A program made the translations under genes and the position numbers. Positions 21,560 to 32,984 of a DNA stretch of 64,000 bases are shown here, piece after piece. The stretch is from NCBI RefSeq assembly GCF_022605725.1, contig NC_065557.1:22695256-22759255 (forward strand), written 5' to 3'. Position 1 is the first letter of the stretch. Each line of letters opens with the position of its first letter. The DNA comes from Anthonomus grandis grandis (lineage: Eukaryota; Arthropoda; Insecta; Coleoptera; Curculionidae). Under the pieces are notes generated by a model, which did no database searches, was not told the origin of the DNA, and saw only the letters and a list, made by a program, of their open reading frames with translations.

Positions 21560-21990
21560 ATTAAAGTTGTATTTATGTTTAAACTCGTGAATAGCATGTT
21601 GGACTCCTTTTAAATTCAATTGGTTTTAATATATTGTACATACGGCCAAGCTACCAGCCAATATTCTATATTTTATAGAATTTTACCCCAATAAATAATC
21701 TTAAGATTGATGTATTTAATATTTCTTTAAATCAGTTAAGAAGTTACCTTTCTCATGATAATTTAGATTATATATTTGTTATTATCAATAATTTAATTAG
21801 TGGTATTTGTAATGCTTATGTACTCGGCTGCCACCACTAGGATTGCTATTTTTTGATTTCTCGTTGTTATATCCTTTATTTTTTGTTATTTTCTTTTTTA
21901 GATTTTTATTTAGTTTTAAATCAAACCTTTAATTTTGTTTTTTGTAACAGCTAATGAGGTTTTCCTATACTTAAGAAATAAATAAAAGAA
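21560..21990 (+). mobile_element. Possible LINE 3-prime UTR
   Basis: The stretch ends in AGAAATAAATAAAAGAAATAAA. A moderately GC-rich block (TACTCGGCTGCCACCACTAGG, near 21820) lies ahead of a T-rich tract, the look of a LINE 3-prime end. No coding part is attached, so the call is weak. Confidence 0.3.
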
Positions 21991-22479
21991 ATAAATTCAT
22001 TCACAGATTTAGACACGAGTTAATCATATTTTAAGTAGTCAGAGATTTTTTTGTAATTCTGCTTTAACGTAATTTTTAGTGTAAAAAATATACTTTTAAA
22101 TGTATGAAATAGTTTCTTAATTTCTTTAATATTAAACACATTGGTCAATTTAACTACTACTAATTATCAGTAGTCAACTAAATTGCAGCTATTAATTTTA
22201 CACATAAATACTGGTATTTTATTTTTAGCAGCTGATCATGACTCTAGTCTTATTTTAGAAGTTTACTCTAACTCTTAACCTAACAAAATAAACCATTAAA
22301 CCTGATATAAACTGAAGTACAAAACTTAATAAAGAAATATATATGTATCTATAATATAACAATGATTTTATATGAAAAAAAAAACAAACAAATATGGTAA
22401 GAAAATAAAATGGAGCAAAAGAAAATCATAATTTAAATAACCACATTTGTTGCAAGATAACAGCAGAGAGAAAATCAAC
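21991..22479. other. SerRS intron 1, AT-rich stretch
   Basis: No gene or repeat recognised. Confidence 0.5.
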
Positions 22480-23250
22480 ATCGTTCGCATTATGATCATC
22501 TTTTCAAACTGTTCACCTCAAATAAACTCATATAATAATCTTTAAACTGTAACATTAAAATTGGGAAATTAGGTCTAAGACTATTACAAATTGTTATAGC
22601 ATTATATGAGGAACTTCTTGTTCATTAATGATGACTTGGTGTTAGCTCGTTGTGAAGCTCAGTGTCTTATATTTCTATCCTGTATTGCATTTGTTGGAAT
22701 AAATTTTTCATGTATAAAAGAGGGAATGTATAAATGTTAGAAAGTGAAATTTAAATAAAAATTGCATCTTTAGCCACTGATATTGGTAAAAATATGTATG
22801 GAAACATGATCAAATTTTCTTAAATTACAAACAAAATAACATTTTTACACGTACTTGTTGAGTACGATGCCAGTTTATGACCTAAAAGAAGATAAAACTA
22901 GATCGGTACATAACATTGTAACTTGGCCATCAAAAAATCATGATAAAGGACATCAAATGCTTTAGAATAATCCAAGGCAACCATGAAGACCACATAGTTT
23001 ATATCAAGAACCCTTATTATGTTATTACTGATGTTTAATAAAGCAATGGCAGTACTGTGTATCTCCAGATATGCCAGACTGTCAAGTTGGCAAGATGTTA
23101 TTTATAAATGTTTGTAATACGATCAACAATTTTTGGTAGACAAAGTTGTAGCATTTGCAATCAAATGTCATCACTGCTGGAAGCATGTGATCAAATTTAA
23201 TATTTGTGATTATTTTATTAAAATATCCTTACTAATAATTAAGCTTTTTT
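22480..23250 (-). mobile_element. LINE reverse transcriptase fragment on the minus strand
   Basis: Near 23050-22900 the frame reads ALLNISNNIIRVLD and then VALDYSKAFDVLYHDFLMAK, polymerase motif A. This is closely related to the LINE at 2711-5760, which has LLNITDNI and LDYSKAFDVIDHD. The rest of the palm is missing. A C-terminal piece (ANTKSSLMNKKFLI) lies near 22620. It is an internally deleted, dead copy inside SerRS intron 1, opposite to the gene. Confidence 0.7.
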
Positions 23251-23693
23251 TAGATAACGCAGGCCTTGCCAAAAATGCTTAGAGAGTTTATTCTTTTCCA
23301 AGTATGCTACTTTTATGATTACTGGAAAATTGTGCATTTTTCTGAAATTCTTCCAATGTATCTCTAAATTATGGGTAAGCTAGGGAGATGCTTCCTCTCA
23401 AAATTACAGTTTTGACTTTCAAAGTTATGGAACAGAAAAATAAATTAGGAAGCTAACCTAAACAAAGTTCACTTTTTTTTCTAACGAAAAAAGTCAGCAC
23501 GTGAACAAAAACTTACTTCATATTCCTATCCATTTCTCTGGCCTATTAAATGCTATTAAAATGTTTAAGTCCAAGTACCTATTTTTTAAAGAATTTATTA
23601 TTAGATCAGTCATTCTAGTGTGTAAAATTAGAAAAAGTAACTATAAGAAGATCACAAAGCCTGTTTTGCAAAAATGCTTTTTATTTATTTTAG
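23251..23693 (+). other. End of SerRS intron 1
   Basis: No element recognised. The intron ends with a pyrimidine-rich tract and TTTATTTTAG at 23684-23693. Confidence 0.7.
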
Positions 23694-23881
23694 GTATATA
23701 CCTTAGATCCAGACGTACATGGCCCTGATCTTTGTCTTTCTGGGACATCAGAAATAGCCCTAGCGGGATATTTGGGGAGTGAGACGATTGACCAGAAATA
23801 TTTACCTTTAAAACTGTGCGCTGTAAGTAGATGTTACAGAGCAGAAAGTTCATCTGTTTTGGAAGAAAGAGGTATATTTAG
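23694..23881 (+). CDS. Mitochondrial seryl-tRNA synthetase, exon 2
   Basis: The exon begins VYTLDPDVHGPDLCLSGTSE, the conserved strand that leads into the class II active site (the T-S-E serine pocket). LGSETI, LPLKLCAVSRCYRAES and SVLEERGIF follow, the start of motif 2 with its catalytic Arg in the R-A-E segment. It is 188 bases long and joins exon 1 in phase 0. It ends in phase 2 at the donor GTGAGT. The reading frame across both splice sites is conserved, which argues for a working gene. Confidence 0.92.
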
Positions 23882-24669
23882 GTGAGTTTGACACAATAAT
23901 CAAAACACTCTAAAACCCGGCTAATTAAACTAAAAAACGAAAAAGAGAAGAATTGAACAAAAATTGAAATAAAAAAAGCTTTACATAGTATTTAATCAGA
24001 TACTGATCTATTGCTGTTTTAATACTTTTAAGTATTAATCAAAATTATAAATCTGAATAGAACCTAGAAACATATCATCCATTCTTTCTTCAAGAGACCA
24101 CACAAAAAACAAATAGGATGCAATTTACTTTTTAGGGTTTATCAAAATAATTAGCATACATTATCAATCATAAAAACTGTACATTAACATATTTAATGAA
24201 TACTGACTAATCGAATATGTTTTATTTAAAAGATTTTTCCATTTAATTAAGATATAAACATTGGATTGAAGCTTAGAACGAACTTCAAAAAATTTATTTT
24301 TATTTGGTAAAAGACCTTGACCTACAAGCAAGTAAATAATTTGCAAATTTTTTCTGTATCCAAAATTAGAGATAACTAGTTTCAGAAAGTAGCCACAGCG
24401 GCGCTGTTGGTCAGAAGTGTACATCACTCTGATTGGCTCGACCCATTTTTTCGCAGTTCATAGTATTATTGTTAGCAAAAAAGTAATATTAATTAAAGGA
24501 TAGAATACTGCCACGTGCAGAGTGCCAATCAGAACGAGGTACATTTCTGACCAACAGCCCTGGTGGCTTTGAAACCTGGCCAAGCCAATTATCGTTCAAT
24601 TTTGCGTACACGTCACTTCATAGTTCCACTCTCGTTGACAATAACATACCAGATGCTACCAAATTTTAG
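23882..24669 (+). other. SerRS intron 2
   Basis: AT-rich intron ending TTTTAG at 24669. It contains the MITE-like repeat at 24380-24580, only about 90 bases ahead of the acceptor. Confidence 0.8.
24380..24580. repeat. MITE-like inverted repeat in SerRS intron 2
   Basis: Arms at about 24380-24437 and 24524-24580 are imperfect inverted copies. They share AGCCAC, GCTGTTGGTCAGAA, TGTAC and TCTGATTGGC, around an AT-rich centre. It has no coding capacity. No clean target duplication was found. Confidence 0.65.
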
Positions 24670-24881
24670 GGTTCACGAATTTACTAAAGTAGAGATGTTT
24701 ATTGCTGCGAAGCCAGATCAGTCAGATGAAGTTCTTGAGAATATTAGATCTTATCAAGAAGATTTTTTTAAGCAACTGGATATTCATTTTCAAGTACTAG
24801 ATATGCCACCACATGATCTGGGGGCTCAGGCATACAGGAAATATGATATAGAAGCTTGGATGCCAGGTCGTGATATGTATG
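24670..24881 (+). CDS. Mitochondrial seryl-tRNA synthetase, exon 3
   Basis: The first base completes the Arg codon split from exon 2. The sequence continues VHEFTKVEMF, the end of class II motif 2. DEVLENIRSYQEDFFKQLDI and VLDMPPHDLGAQAYRKYDIE follow, with the Asp-Leu-Gly-Ala segment that SerRS uses near the adenylate and the AYRKYDIEAWMPGR block that is diagnostic of SerRS. The exon is 212 bases and ends in phase 1 at donor GTAAGT. Confidence 0.93.
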
Positions 24882-25195
24882 GTAAGTATATGAGCACATA
24901 AACCATTGAAAACAATCTTAGTTGTAGGTAATGTTGTTAATTATCATAGGACATTTATCGACGACACCTAACATCAAAATCTTATGTTGTATATAACTAA
25001 TTAGTTGTACTACTTTTTCTTTAAACCTTTTGATGCAAAGAAAAAATATATAAAAATCTCAACTATTAAAAAAAACCTTAAAAAACGTCAATATCTGAAT
25101 ATTTGCTAATTGAAGAAATATTATTTTTAAGTTTTATGAGCTAAACTTAACTTGCTTTCACGAATTTGTTTACATATACAAGTTTTAATTTTTAG
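24882..25195 (+). other. SerRS intron 3
   Basis: A short intron of 314 bases, AT-rich, ending TTTTTAG at 25195. Nothing else is seen in it. Confidence 0.9.
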
Positions 25196-25473
25196 GGGAA
25201 ATTTCAAGTTGCTCAAACTGTATTGACTTTCAGTCCAGAAGACTTAATATAAAATATAAAGCAGAGGAAGGCTCAACTCGTTATGTCCATACATTAAATG
25301 GGACAGCTTGTGCAATCCCAAGATTGCTAATAGCACTTACTGAGACGCATCAACAATCCAATGGAACCGTAAATATCCCAACTGTACTTCAGCCCTTTAT
25401 GCGAGGTAAAACCTCCATAGCTAGACAAAAGAAAATACCAGATTTAAAATTAATTAAGAATAAAAAATCATAA
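25196..25473 (+). CDS. Mitochondrial seryl-tRNA synthetase, exon 4
   Basis: The exon starts inside a Gly codon and reads GEISSCSNCIDFQSRRLNIK, then VHTLNGTACAIPRLLIALTE. The second stretch is class II motif 3, with its ATP-binding Arg. TVNIPTVLQPFM, the normal C-terminal strand, follows, then a short basic tail (IARQKKIPDLKLIKNKKS) and a TAA stop at 25471-25473. The frame joins all three earlier exons without a break. A possible AATAAA lies near 25729, about 255 bases past the stop. Confidence 0.93.
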
Positions 25474-25809
25474 ATGCTATTTAGTTGAAGTTTTGATAAA
25501 GCCCTAAACCTTACTTCCCCTTACATAAATTCAAAGGCAGCTTACAATTTGTTAATTATTGAGTCATGGGATGCGATAGACCACACGTTTAGTTATATAC
25601 AAACCATGCGGCCTGCAGGTCATCACCTGATAGTCCTAGAACTACAGGCCGCCTCATTATTTGCCATACATCCACAGTCCGTCGCAAAAGTTTTATAGTT
25701 CTTGCTTGTAGTGGGTTTGACAAAAAAACAATAAACCAGTGGTGAAAGAAAAAAGAAACTTTTTTATTTTTGACTTGAATTTTGTTACTTTTGACTTTGC
25801 TATTAACTA
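25474..25809 (+). other. SerRS 3-prime UTR and spacer
   Basis: Contains a candidate AATAAA near 25729 and a short imperfect hairpin (GCGGCCTGCAG at 25608-25618 against 25642-25652). The left end of the Harbinger element that follows was not resolved. Confidence 0.5.
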
Positions 25810-27850
25810 ATGAACGCGGAAAACATGAAACTTCTGAACCGATTGAAAGATTCCAGCATCGCAGATTTTAAAAATTATCTTAGCATGGACGAAGCTTCCT
25901 TCAGAAAATTATTAACCTTAGTTAAACCCCACATAAAACGACAGAATACAGTAATGAGAAAAACCATTAGTGCTGAAGAAAGGTTAATAGTGACCTTGCG
26001 GTATCTGGCAACTGGACGTACATTTGAGGATTTGAAATTTTCTGCCAATATTTCTCCCCAAGCACTAGGAAAAATTATTCCAGAAACCTGCGAATAGATT
26101 TACAAGGTGTTAAAAAATGAATATATGAAGGTAAGTTCAAAAGATTTTGGAACAGTGCATATTTTAGAAAGGAATAGAAAAGTAAAAGGAGATTGAAAGC
26201 GGCAAAATTTTAAGAAGCGTACATTTACATAGTACCTATTATCTATTTTTTAATCTAAATACCTCGCTATTATACTTATTAAAAATTATGTATTTTATGC
26301 TAGCATTCCAAAATTTTCGCTTTTCTCGTAATTTGAAGTAATTTTTTTATGTTTTAGTAACATTTCAAAATAATATTTCAACTATTTTATTGAAAAATAA
26401 AATCATTGAAGTTTTGAAAATTTATCGATTAAAAACGAATAATTCAGTTAAAGATCCTCTACGTTCCCACATGTTGCTTTCCTCCATTGTTCCAGGGGTA
26501 GTTTTATCAAGATGTCATTATATAGTTTATATTTGTGTCGAGTTTTTTTCCTTTTGCATTTGTGTTTCAGGAATAATTGCTGAGGGTCGTAAAAGAGTGA
26601 AATTTTGTTGCTAATAGTTGATGTGTGTTGCGAAGAAGCGAAAGTTTGTTGTTGCTGATTTGTTAATTAATATGGGTTAGAAAGAAGAAGAAGTAAAAAG
26701 TTGTGGCTGTTGATTATATTCAAGTTGCATTGGCAACATAGTATTATAATGAGATGCAACACTGTGCCTTATTTATCCTTATATGAGATTTCTCGCATAA
26801 TTTTTTTTGAACACCAAGGAAGAGAAGGCGGTAAAGTAATAATTCAGCATTATGTTTTCTGGTCGCTATCCATCGGCGCAGCTTGTGGGTCACATTTTTT
26901 TTCCAATACTGTCACATTCATCATTTTCTCTTGTTGATGGACGTGAATACGTTGATGATTGATGCGGTGTTTGTGGTGGTGATAGCTGGTATATTTCAGA
27001 TGGTGCTTGCAACGAATCTTCATTAAGCGGTGAAAATTAAGTATCATGTTGGGTGACATCATCATCTCAACCTGAAAGAACAAAATGCAAAATTTATTTT
27101 ATAATTTTTTTTTTAGTTTCTAAAAACATCAGAGGAGTGGCAAGAAATAGCTTGTAATGTTGAAACCAGATGGAACTTTCCTAGTTGTGGAGGATCTATT
27201 ATGATGGTAAACATCTGCGAATTGTTAAACCAGCCAAGAGCGGATCATATTTTTTTAATTACAAAGGCTATCACAGTGTAGTTCTCATGGCCCTTATTAA
27301 TGCTGATTACGAATTCATATATGTTAACGTAGGCTGTAATGGGCGAGTTTCTGATGGAGGGGTCTTAGAATATACAACATTTTACGATAAACTTATAGAA
27401 AAAAAGGTAAATTTGCCTTCTAATGACGTAACAAAGCATAATAAATATTTTAAATCCTTTTCCAGGAAACAATTTAACAAAAGAAGAATCTATTTCTAAT
27501 TATAAACTTAGCCGAGTGCGCCGCACAGTTGAGAACGCGTTCGGGATATTAGCTAATTGCTTTCGAGTACTCCATACTGCACTTAATATGCAATCTAAAA
27601 AAATTGACAAAATGTACTAGCAGCTTGCGCTTTGTATAATTTTTTGAGACGTTCTAAAACTTCATATATAACGAGAAATGATGTTTAAACCGAAATTATT
27701 GACACAGGGAATATAATCAGAAGAGACTGGAGACGTTGATTGAATATTTGGGAAGATACGCAACCTTATGGGCTAAAGCGTGACCGCAAATATGCGTGAA
27801 AAATAGATGGCATTTTTCTCCAGTATGCGCGAAAATAATTTCGTCCGTCG
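25810..27850 (+). pseudogene. Second Harbinger transposase, both exon regions present
   Basis: Exon 1 (25810-26128) gives MDEASFRKLLTLVKPHIKR, LIVTLRYLATGRTFEDLKF and KIIPETCE, then an in-frame TAG and a donor GTAAGTTC. Exon 2 (from an acceptor near 27116) gives FLKTSEEWQEIACNVE. After a frameshift comes YYDGKHLRIV (first catalytic Asp), then VNVGCNGRVSDGGV (second Asp), and RRTVENAFGILANCFRV (Glu). The C-terminal DTGNIIRRDWRR segment follows. The DDE triad is recognisable, but stops and frameshifts make it dead. The terminal repeats and the accessory MADF gene were not identified with confidence. It is related to the copy at 13724-15833. Confidence 0.8.
26129..27115. other. Intron-like region of the second Harbinger copy
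   Basis: About 1 kb between the two transposase exons. A 78-codon minus-strand frame at 26850-27083 is His-rich and might be a relic of the accessory protein, but no diagnostic motif is visible. Otherwise AT-rich. Confidence 0.4.
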
Positions 27851-28011
27851 CTTCTCATTAGTAATCGGCCGATCATCCCTGTGTCGTGTGGGAGAGTTTT
27901 TGCACAGGTTCGTGTTTGCCGTATTGCAATTTGGTAGTTGTTAAAGAATTTTCTTGGATATTAAAAACACAAATAGATAGATATATGTAAATGTGTTTAG
28001 TTTGTGAGACA

Positions 28012-28310
28012 ATGGCTCCTTTAGGCAAAATTAATCAGTGTGCGTATCGTGGGTGCAATAATGTAAGAAAATGTAAAAACAATGTTCTCAGTTTTTTAAA
28101 ATTTCCGATTTTAAAACCAGTGTTGCTTAACCAGTGGATAGAAAATATAGGCAATGCGGAAGCATATGTTATGGATGAAAATTTATTAAAAAACAAAGTG
28201 GTTTGCGAGAAACATTTTGACAAAATATATATTGCAGTAAGTAATAAGCGAAAAAGACTTTTAAAATCAGCTGTACCAATTTCATGGAAAGGTATTACTT
28301 TTGATATTTT
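28012..28310 (+). pseudogene. THAP domain of a P/THAP9-like transposase
   Basis: From ATG 28012 the frame shows a THAP zinc-coordinating domain: CAYRGCNN (first Cys pair), LSFLKFP, a Trp (QWIENIG) and VVCEKHF (last Cys and His). THAP domains are the site-specific DNA-binding module of P-element and THAP9 transposases, and also of some host proteins. Here it is followed by the matching transposase core 900 bases on, so a mobile element is the likelier source. The rest of this first exon (to 28389) loses homology. Confidence 0.75.
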
Positions 28311-28901
28311 ATTTTGCAGCATAGTCCAAAAAATGGTAAGGGTTTGGTACATTTTTCCAAATTTGCTTTTGTTTGCAATAAAATCTTAATAAGACTTGAA
28401 TTACTTGAATTTTAAGGAGATATATTTTCTTTAAAAATTGGTAAAATTGGTAACACTTCATCTATTCTGGTCTTCGAATAGATCAAGTATATGTCAACGA
28501 GTAAGCATATATGAGAATGGTCAACCGTAAACCATATGTTTCTAAATAAAGGAAGTTAAAATTTTCTTTTAAACTTTAGTGTTTTTAATATGATGATATT
28601 CTTTAGCAATTGTCCAAAAATAATTCTACACCTGTTATTTCTAGTGATATAGAACAAATTTAACTTTAACTGGCTGGTTGTAATATAATGATACAACTTA
28701 ATAAACTTTTTTCCATTTAAGAAATTTATTCCTAGTTAAAATATAAAATTACGTCCTCCTGTATATCTAAATTCACGTGTTTTTTTTTAGGTTGTTAAGT
28801 AAATTTAAGTTTTTTTTTTAGAAGTTATTAAGGATGGTTCGTTTTGAAATGAAAGCACTGTATAGCTAACTTTTTCGAATGACCCCTTAATATTTTAAAA
28901 G
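28311..28901. other. Probable intron of the THAP transposase
   Basis: AT-rich. No coding sequence was recognised between the THAP exon and the next exon. Confidence 0.5.
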
Positions 28902-30345
28902 ATGGATAAATTGTTTTATATTTCAGATAAACAATTAAAAACTTATTCTCGTAAGAGGCTTCACGAAGATGAGATTGTCGGTAACCAACATGAAAAAGTT
29001 AAACTTGTACGTCACAGTCCCAGTCCTCAAAGCACACAGACAGTTCCAAAGTTCACTGTAGATTATCCAGATACCCCATCTTCCACAAAATCTAATATTA
29101 AAAAAAAAATCAGTGTTAAGTTAACTTCATTAAAAAAAACTTTAAAGCTCAAGAAAATAAATATTTACGCCTTAAAAAGAAAGCAAATCTAGTGTCTAAA
29201 AACTTTTTGGCAAATTTACTTAAAGGAAAAAGTACAGCTGTAAAAACACTAATTAATATGCAGTTATCTCCAACGAGGAAAAAAGTTTGGACGACCAATG
29301 AGCGACATTTGACACTTTCTCTTTATTATAAGTCGCCTGGATGTTACAAGTTTTTAAGAGAAAAATTGTTGTTTTTTTTTGCCATCGGTTCGTACGATTC
29401 AGTCATGGCTTCGAGTTATAAATTTAAAAACTGGTCTGAAAAATGTCTTGACAAAAAAATTGAAAATAAAGGTCGAAACCATGTCTAGAAGAGAACGAAC
29501 ATGTGTAGTCCTTTTTGATGAAATTCATTTAGAGCCTAAGTTACAATATAATAAATATTATGATTTTATTGAAGGATACGAGGATTTGGGATTTCTTGGG
29601 CGAGGTTGCCAATTCCGCGTTAGTTTTTTTTGTTAGAGGCGTGTTTGAGAATTGGAAAGTTCCGCTTTGCTACTTTACTTCAAATGGGACAATAAAACAG
29701 AATATGCTGGCACAAATAATACCATATGTTATTCGGGGTATACAAAATGTACAACTTTTCCCAGTCGCTCTAGTTTGTGATCAGGGCACCAACAATAGGA
29801 GTGCGTTTAAAATTTTAGGCGCAACAGAAAGAAATCCCATTATTACCATTAACAATTCTAATGTGTTTACCTTATTTGATCTTCCTCACTTACTAAAAAG
29901 CTTAAGAAATAGTTTTATGAATCCAAAGTTAGAATTTCGAATAAATTTCTGTATCTTGGCAAGACGTTGTTAAAACGTACTTATTAGATAAAGAAAGCAA
30001 AACCACAAGAGCATTACCGAAAATTACAGATATCCACATAAATCCAAATACTTGGCAAAAAATGAGGGTTAAACTGGCTGCCCAGGTTTTCTCAAATTCA
30101 TTTGCAGTTGCAATAAAAACATTATTCTACTTGCATGCAATTGACAGTGATACTGCCGAAAATACTGCAAACTTTTTAAACAACATTAACACCATATTTG
30201 ACTCTCTCAATAGTAGAACTTTATTTGATTCAAATCCTGATAGACGACCCATATCTGCTCAACACCCCACGTCGTTAAATAACTTAAAATTTGGTCTGAA
30301 ATATTTTAGCTCAATTGAAGTATATGAAAATAATAAGATTTTGGT
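28902..30345 (+). pseudogene. P/THAP9-like transposase core, frameshifted
   Basis: Starting MDKLFYISDKQLKTYS, the protein has a basic linker and then LSLYYKSPGCYKFLRE. After a frameshift at a T-run near 29372 it reads LPSVRTIQSWL. VVLFDEI (first catalytic Asp) and QYNKYYDFIEGYEDLG follow. A second shift near 29590 leads to ALVFFVRGVFENWKVPL, then ALVCDQGTNNRSAFKILG (second Asp) and FDLPHLLKSLRNSF. A third shift near 29945 leads to SWQDVVKTYLLDKESKT and KLAAQVFSNSFAVAIKTL. It ends at a donor GTAAGTC near 30345. The third acidic residue and C-terminus are not found. Three simple frameshifts suggest a young, recently inactivated copy. Confidence 0.82.
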
Positions 30346-31439
30346 AAGTCATTTATTATTTGTTAATAAAATTTAAGTTGTAAGAGGTAGCACCTTCCAA
30401 TACATTACTTGACCACCACATTTATCTAGTTATTTATGCGAGATCACAGCGCATTTAAATATCGGCAATAACAAAATAAATAAAAGCGCTGTTATCATCA
30501 TCGCCCTTGCCTTAAAAAAATAACGAAACGGCCGGGCGCCCAAAGATTCCCGCGTCGTTAAACTGCAAATGGTCAATATAGCGCCGACAAAGAAAAACAA
30601 AGTTGATGATGGCTCTTTAAAGACAGAACGTCGTATTTTAAATTTAAAGGTGTCATCGTATAGGCGAGAAAAAGTGGGCACAATAATTTATTCATTTAAT
30701 AAATACTTTTGTCATATATTTTGAAATAACGCTAGAAAAAAAGAAAATGATTTTGCCAAATTTCAGTTTTTTGCAAAATTTAGGAAGTATTTAGATTTTA
30801 CTATAAAAGGACACTATATTGCTCAACTTTCCTCTAATTATACCACCTCTATTGACGTCCTGTATAACCGTGATGCGGGGTCTTTAAACAAAATGTGTTT
30901 TTTTTGTTACTAGGTATCTTTTTATAGTTTTAAGTATAGTTGTAACAACTGGTAATTGAGAATTTTCCTGTGTCGCTTAAAACTTAAAATGTGGCCTATT
31001 TTCTATTTCTATTAACATCCTCATTCACAATCCCTTACTTTACAGATCTCACTACGCTGCACAATTTTTCAGATATTGAATCACATGACAAAATGGGTTA
31101 CTTTTTACAAAAAAATATTGATCAAGAAGTTATATTACCATCGGTATTAAGTCTTATGAATTATTTCAATTATTCTTTATAATATTTACGTGAAACCTAC
31201 TTATTTCTTAAAATGTGTTCCACATATTTTTTGTATATTAGTTTTTAGTTAATTAAGTGCAACGGGCTTTTTATTTAAAAACTTGACCCTCTTGAACACA
31301 AAATGGAGGAAAGATAATGTTTGTTGGAATTATAACTTGTATTAAACTTTGTTGGTAATTTTGTAAAAATTTTTATATATATTTTTGTATTAATTTTTGT
31401 CTTAAAAACAAATTTTGGTAAGTAATTATTTGTTTATAA
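30346..31439. other. No gene recognised
   Basis: This follows the last THAP-transposase exon. A GC-richer block at about 30440-30670 has no identified coding sequence. ACTTGACCACCACAT occurs at 30407-30421 and again at 31495-31509 in the same orientation. Confidence 0.45.
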
Positions 31440-32040
31440 AATTTAACTTTTAAGAAATTTCAATATGCCTCCACCCTTAAGTATATCACTTATCACTTGA
31501 CCACCACATAAACGGCATAAACCTGACTCAAAGAAGCCAAAAGCCAAGTCCACGCAGCTAAAATAAATCGTTCCTAGATTTGACGCTTCGCGGCAGCACC
31601 ACACGGTGCACGAAACTGAACGGCAATCCGATAGTCGACCGGGTACACTTTTTAACACAGGATTGCGTATCTTCCCAAATATTCAATCAACGCACTAACG
31701 TAGAGACTTTTTGCAATCTCTGTAAACTGCAGGTACATACCTGCTGGTCACTTGTACGTCTATGGTGAAATTTGAAGTGACTGCCACATCGTTTACAGTT
31801 CGGGACTGCAGTCCGCCTGTACGTGAATGGGTACGTACCATTATGGTCCGCTCTTACCCCTGTATCCACAAAAAACAAATATATAGAGAAATAGTGGTTT
31901 CATACAAACTGATCGAAATTCTTCTGACAAATCTGCTAGCGTTCTCTCGCTTGGCAACGGAAACTGTTGTAACTAACTTGACAGTTTGATGTACCTAATT
32001 GGACCAATCAAAATGGTAGAAAAGCGTGGCAAACTTAAGG
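31440..32040. other. GC-richer unassigned block
   Basis: Base composition is clearly less AT-rich than the surroundings. A minus-strand frame (31687-31878) begins MFFVDTGVRADHNG, includes a Cys-x-x-Cys pair and runs into a good splice donor (GTATGTACC). Another plus-strand frame ends near 31989. Neither resembles a family I know. It may be a promoter/first-exon region or the end of a transposon. Confidence 0.35.
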
Positions 32041-32984
32041 GGGGAAAATTCGATTTTTATTTAATAAGAAACCTCATAATTTCACTATTTAATCACAATA
32101 TCCAATCAAAAAGATTACTTTTCGATTAGGTGTTGGCATCAGATACTGATTAGGATAAAATAAACAATAGTGACAACATATCACTAATTTCGAAATGGAA
32201 ATAAAACAATGTTTTTCTTTAATACATTTATTATTTAATTTTGCTTAATGCTTAATTAAAAAATATATATTTAAAATTATATACATAATATACAATATTA
32301 GAGATATTATATAAAATTAGAATAAATCTAAAAATGTTTAAAAGTATTTTGTTAGCACTGAACTATGTCAATCCAAATAGATTAAAAAATATTGTGAACA
32401 TTTTATAAAGTTTATAATTCAGCTAACAGACAATTAAGGTAATATTTTTGTGTAAAATATACATTGCTCACTGAAGGAAATTGAAAAAAATCTTTTATTA
32501 CTATGTTTATTAAAACCATTTAAAATATACCTACTTTTACCTGAAGGATATTTACAGGAATCATTTTTCTTTTATTGTGGAAAAGAAAATGAGAGGCCAG
32601 GCATTTTGTAAAATATATTGATAATAATCAAATTAAAAATTAAATATTTGTAAGGTGTAGCATCTTGATTGAATGAACTGAATTTGATTTTATTATAGAC
32701 TAAAAGTTGACAATACAAAAAATAACAGTAATGAAAATGAAATCATATTTTCTTACCGGACATCAATTGCTGCAAATCAGTTAAAAACATTACTCTTTTA
32801 AAAGATTACTCTCGATATTGAACAAGAACTTTTTAGGAAAGTATTTGATTTGATTGTTGGGATTGTTTTAAGGATGCTAGTTTTCTTCATTCTTAAAACA
32901 ATCCCAACCCACGCTTCCAGCATACATTGAAATTAAAAACAATCTTAAATGATGTTCTATTAGTCAATGTCAACAACGTCATTT
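32041..32984. other. Featureless AT-rich stretch with one hairpin
   Basis: No coding sequence. TTGGGATTGTTTTAAG near 32857-32872 pairs perfectly with 32892-32907, across about 19 bases. Confidence 0.5.

Larger units (their letters stand above)
27734..31692. repeat. 30-bp exact inverted repeat bracketing the THAP transposase
   Basis: Bases 27734-27763 are identical to the reverse complement of 31663-31692, about 3.9 kb apart, with the THAP/P-like transposase between them. P elements have inverted repeats of about this length. However, no 8-bp target duplication was seen, and the left copy can also be read as the C-terminal part of the Harbinger transposase. Confidence 0.5.

Noticed and set aside
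26850..27083. 78-codon minus-strand frame in the second Harbinger copy as the accessory MADF gene
   Set aside because: It is His-rich and in a plausible place, but no MADF or BESS motif is visible; mentioned only as a possibility.
30991..31182. 63-codon frame as the last exon of the THAP transposase
   Set aside because: A possible acceptor precedes it, but the sequence shows none of the expected C-terminal transposase residues.
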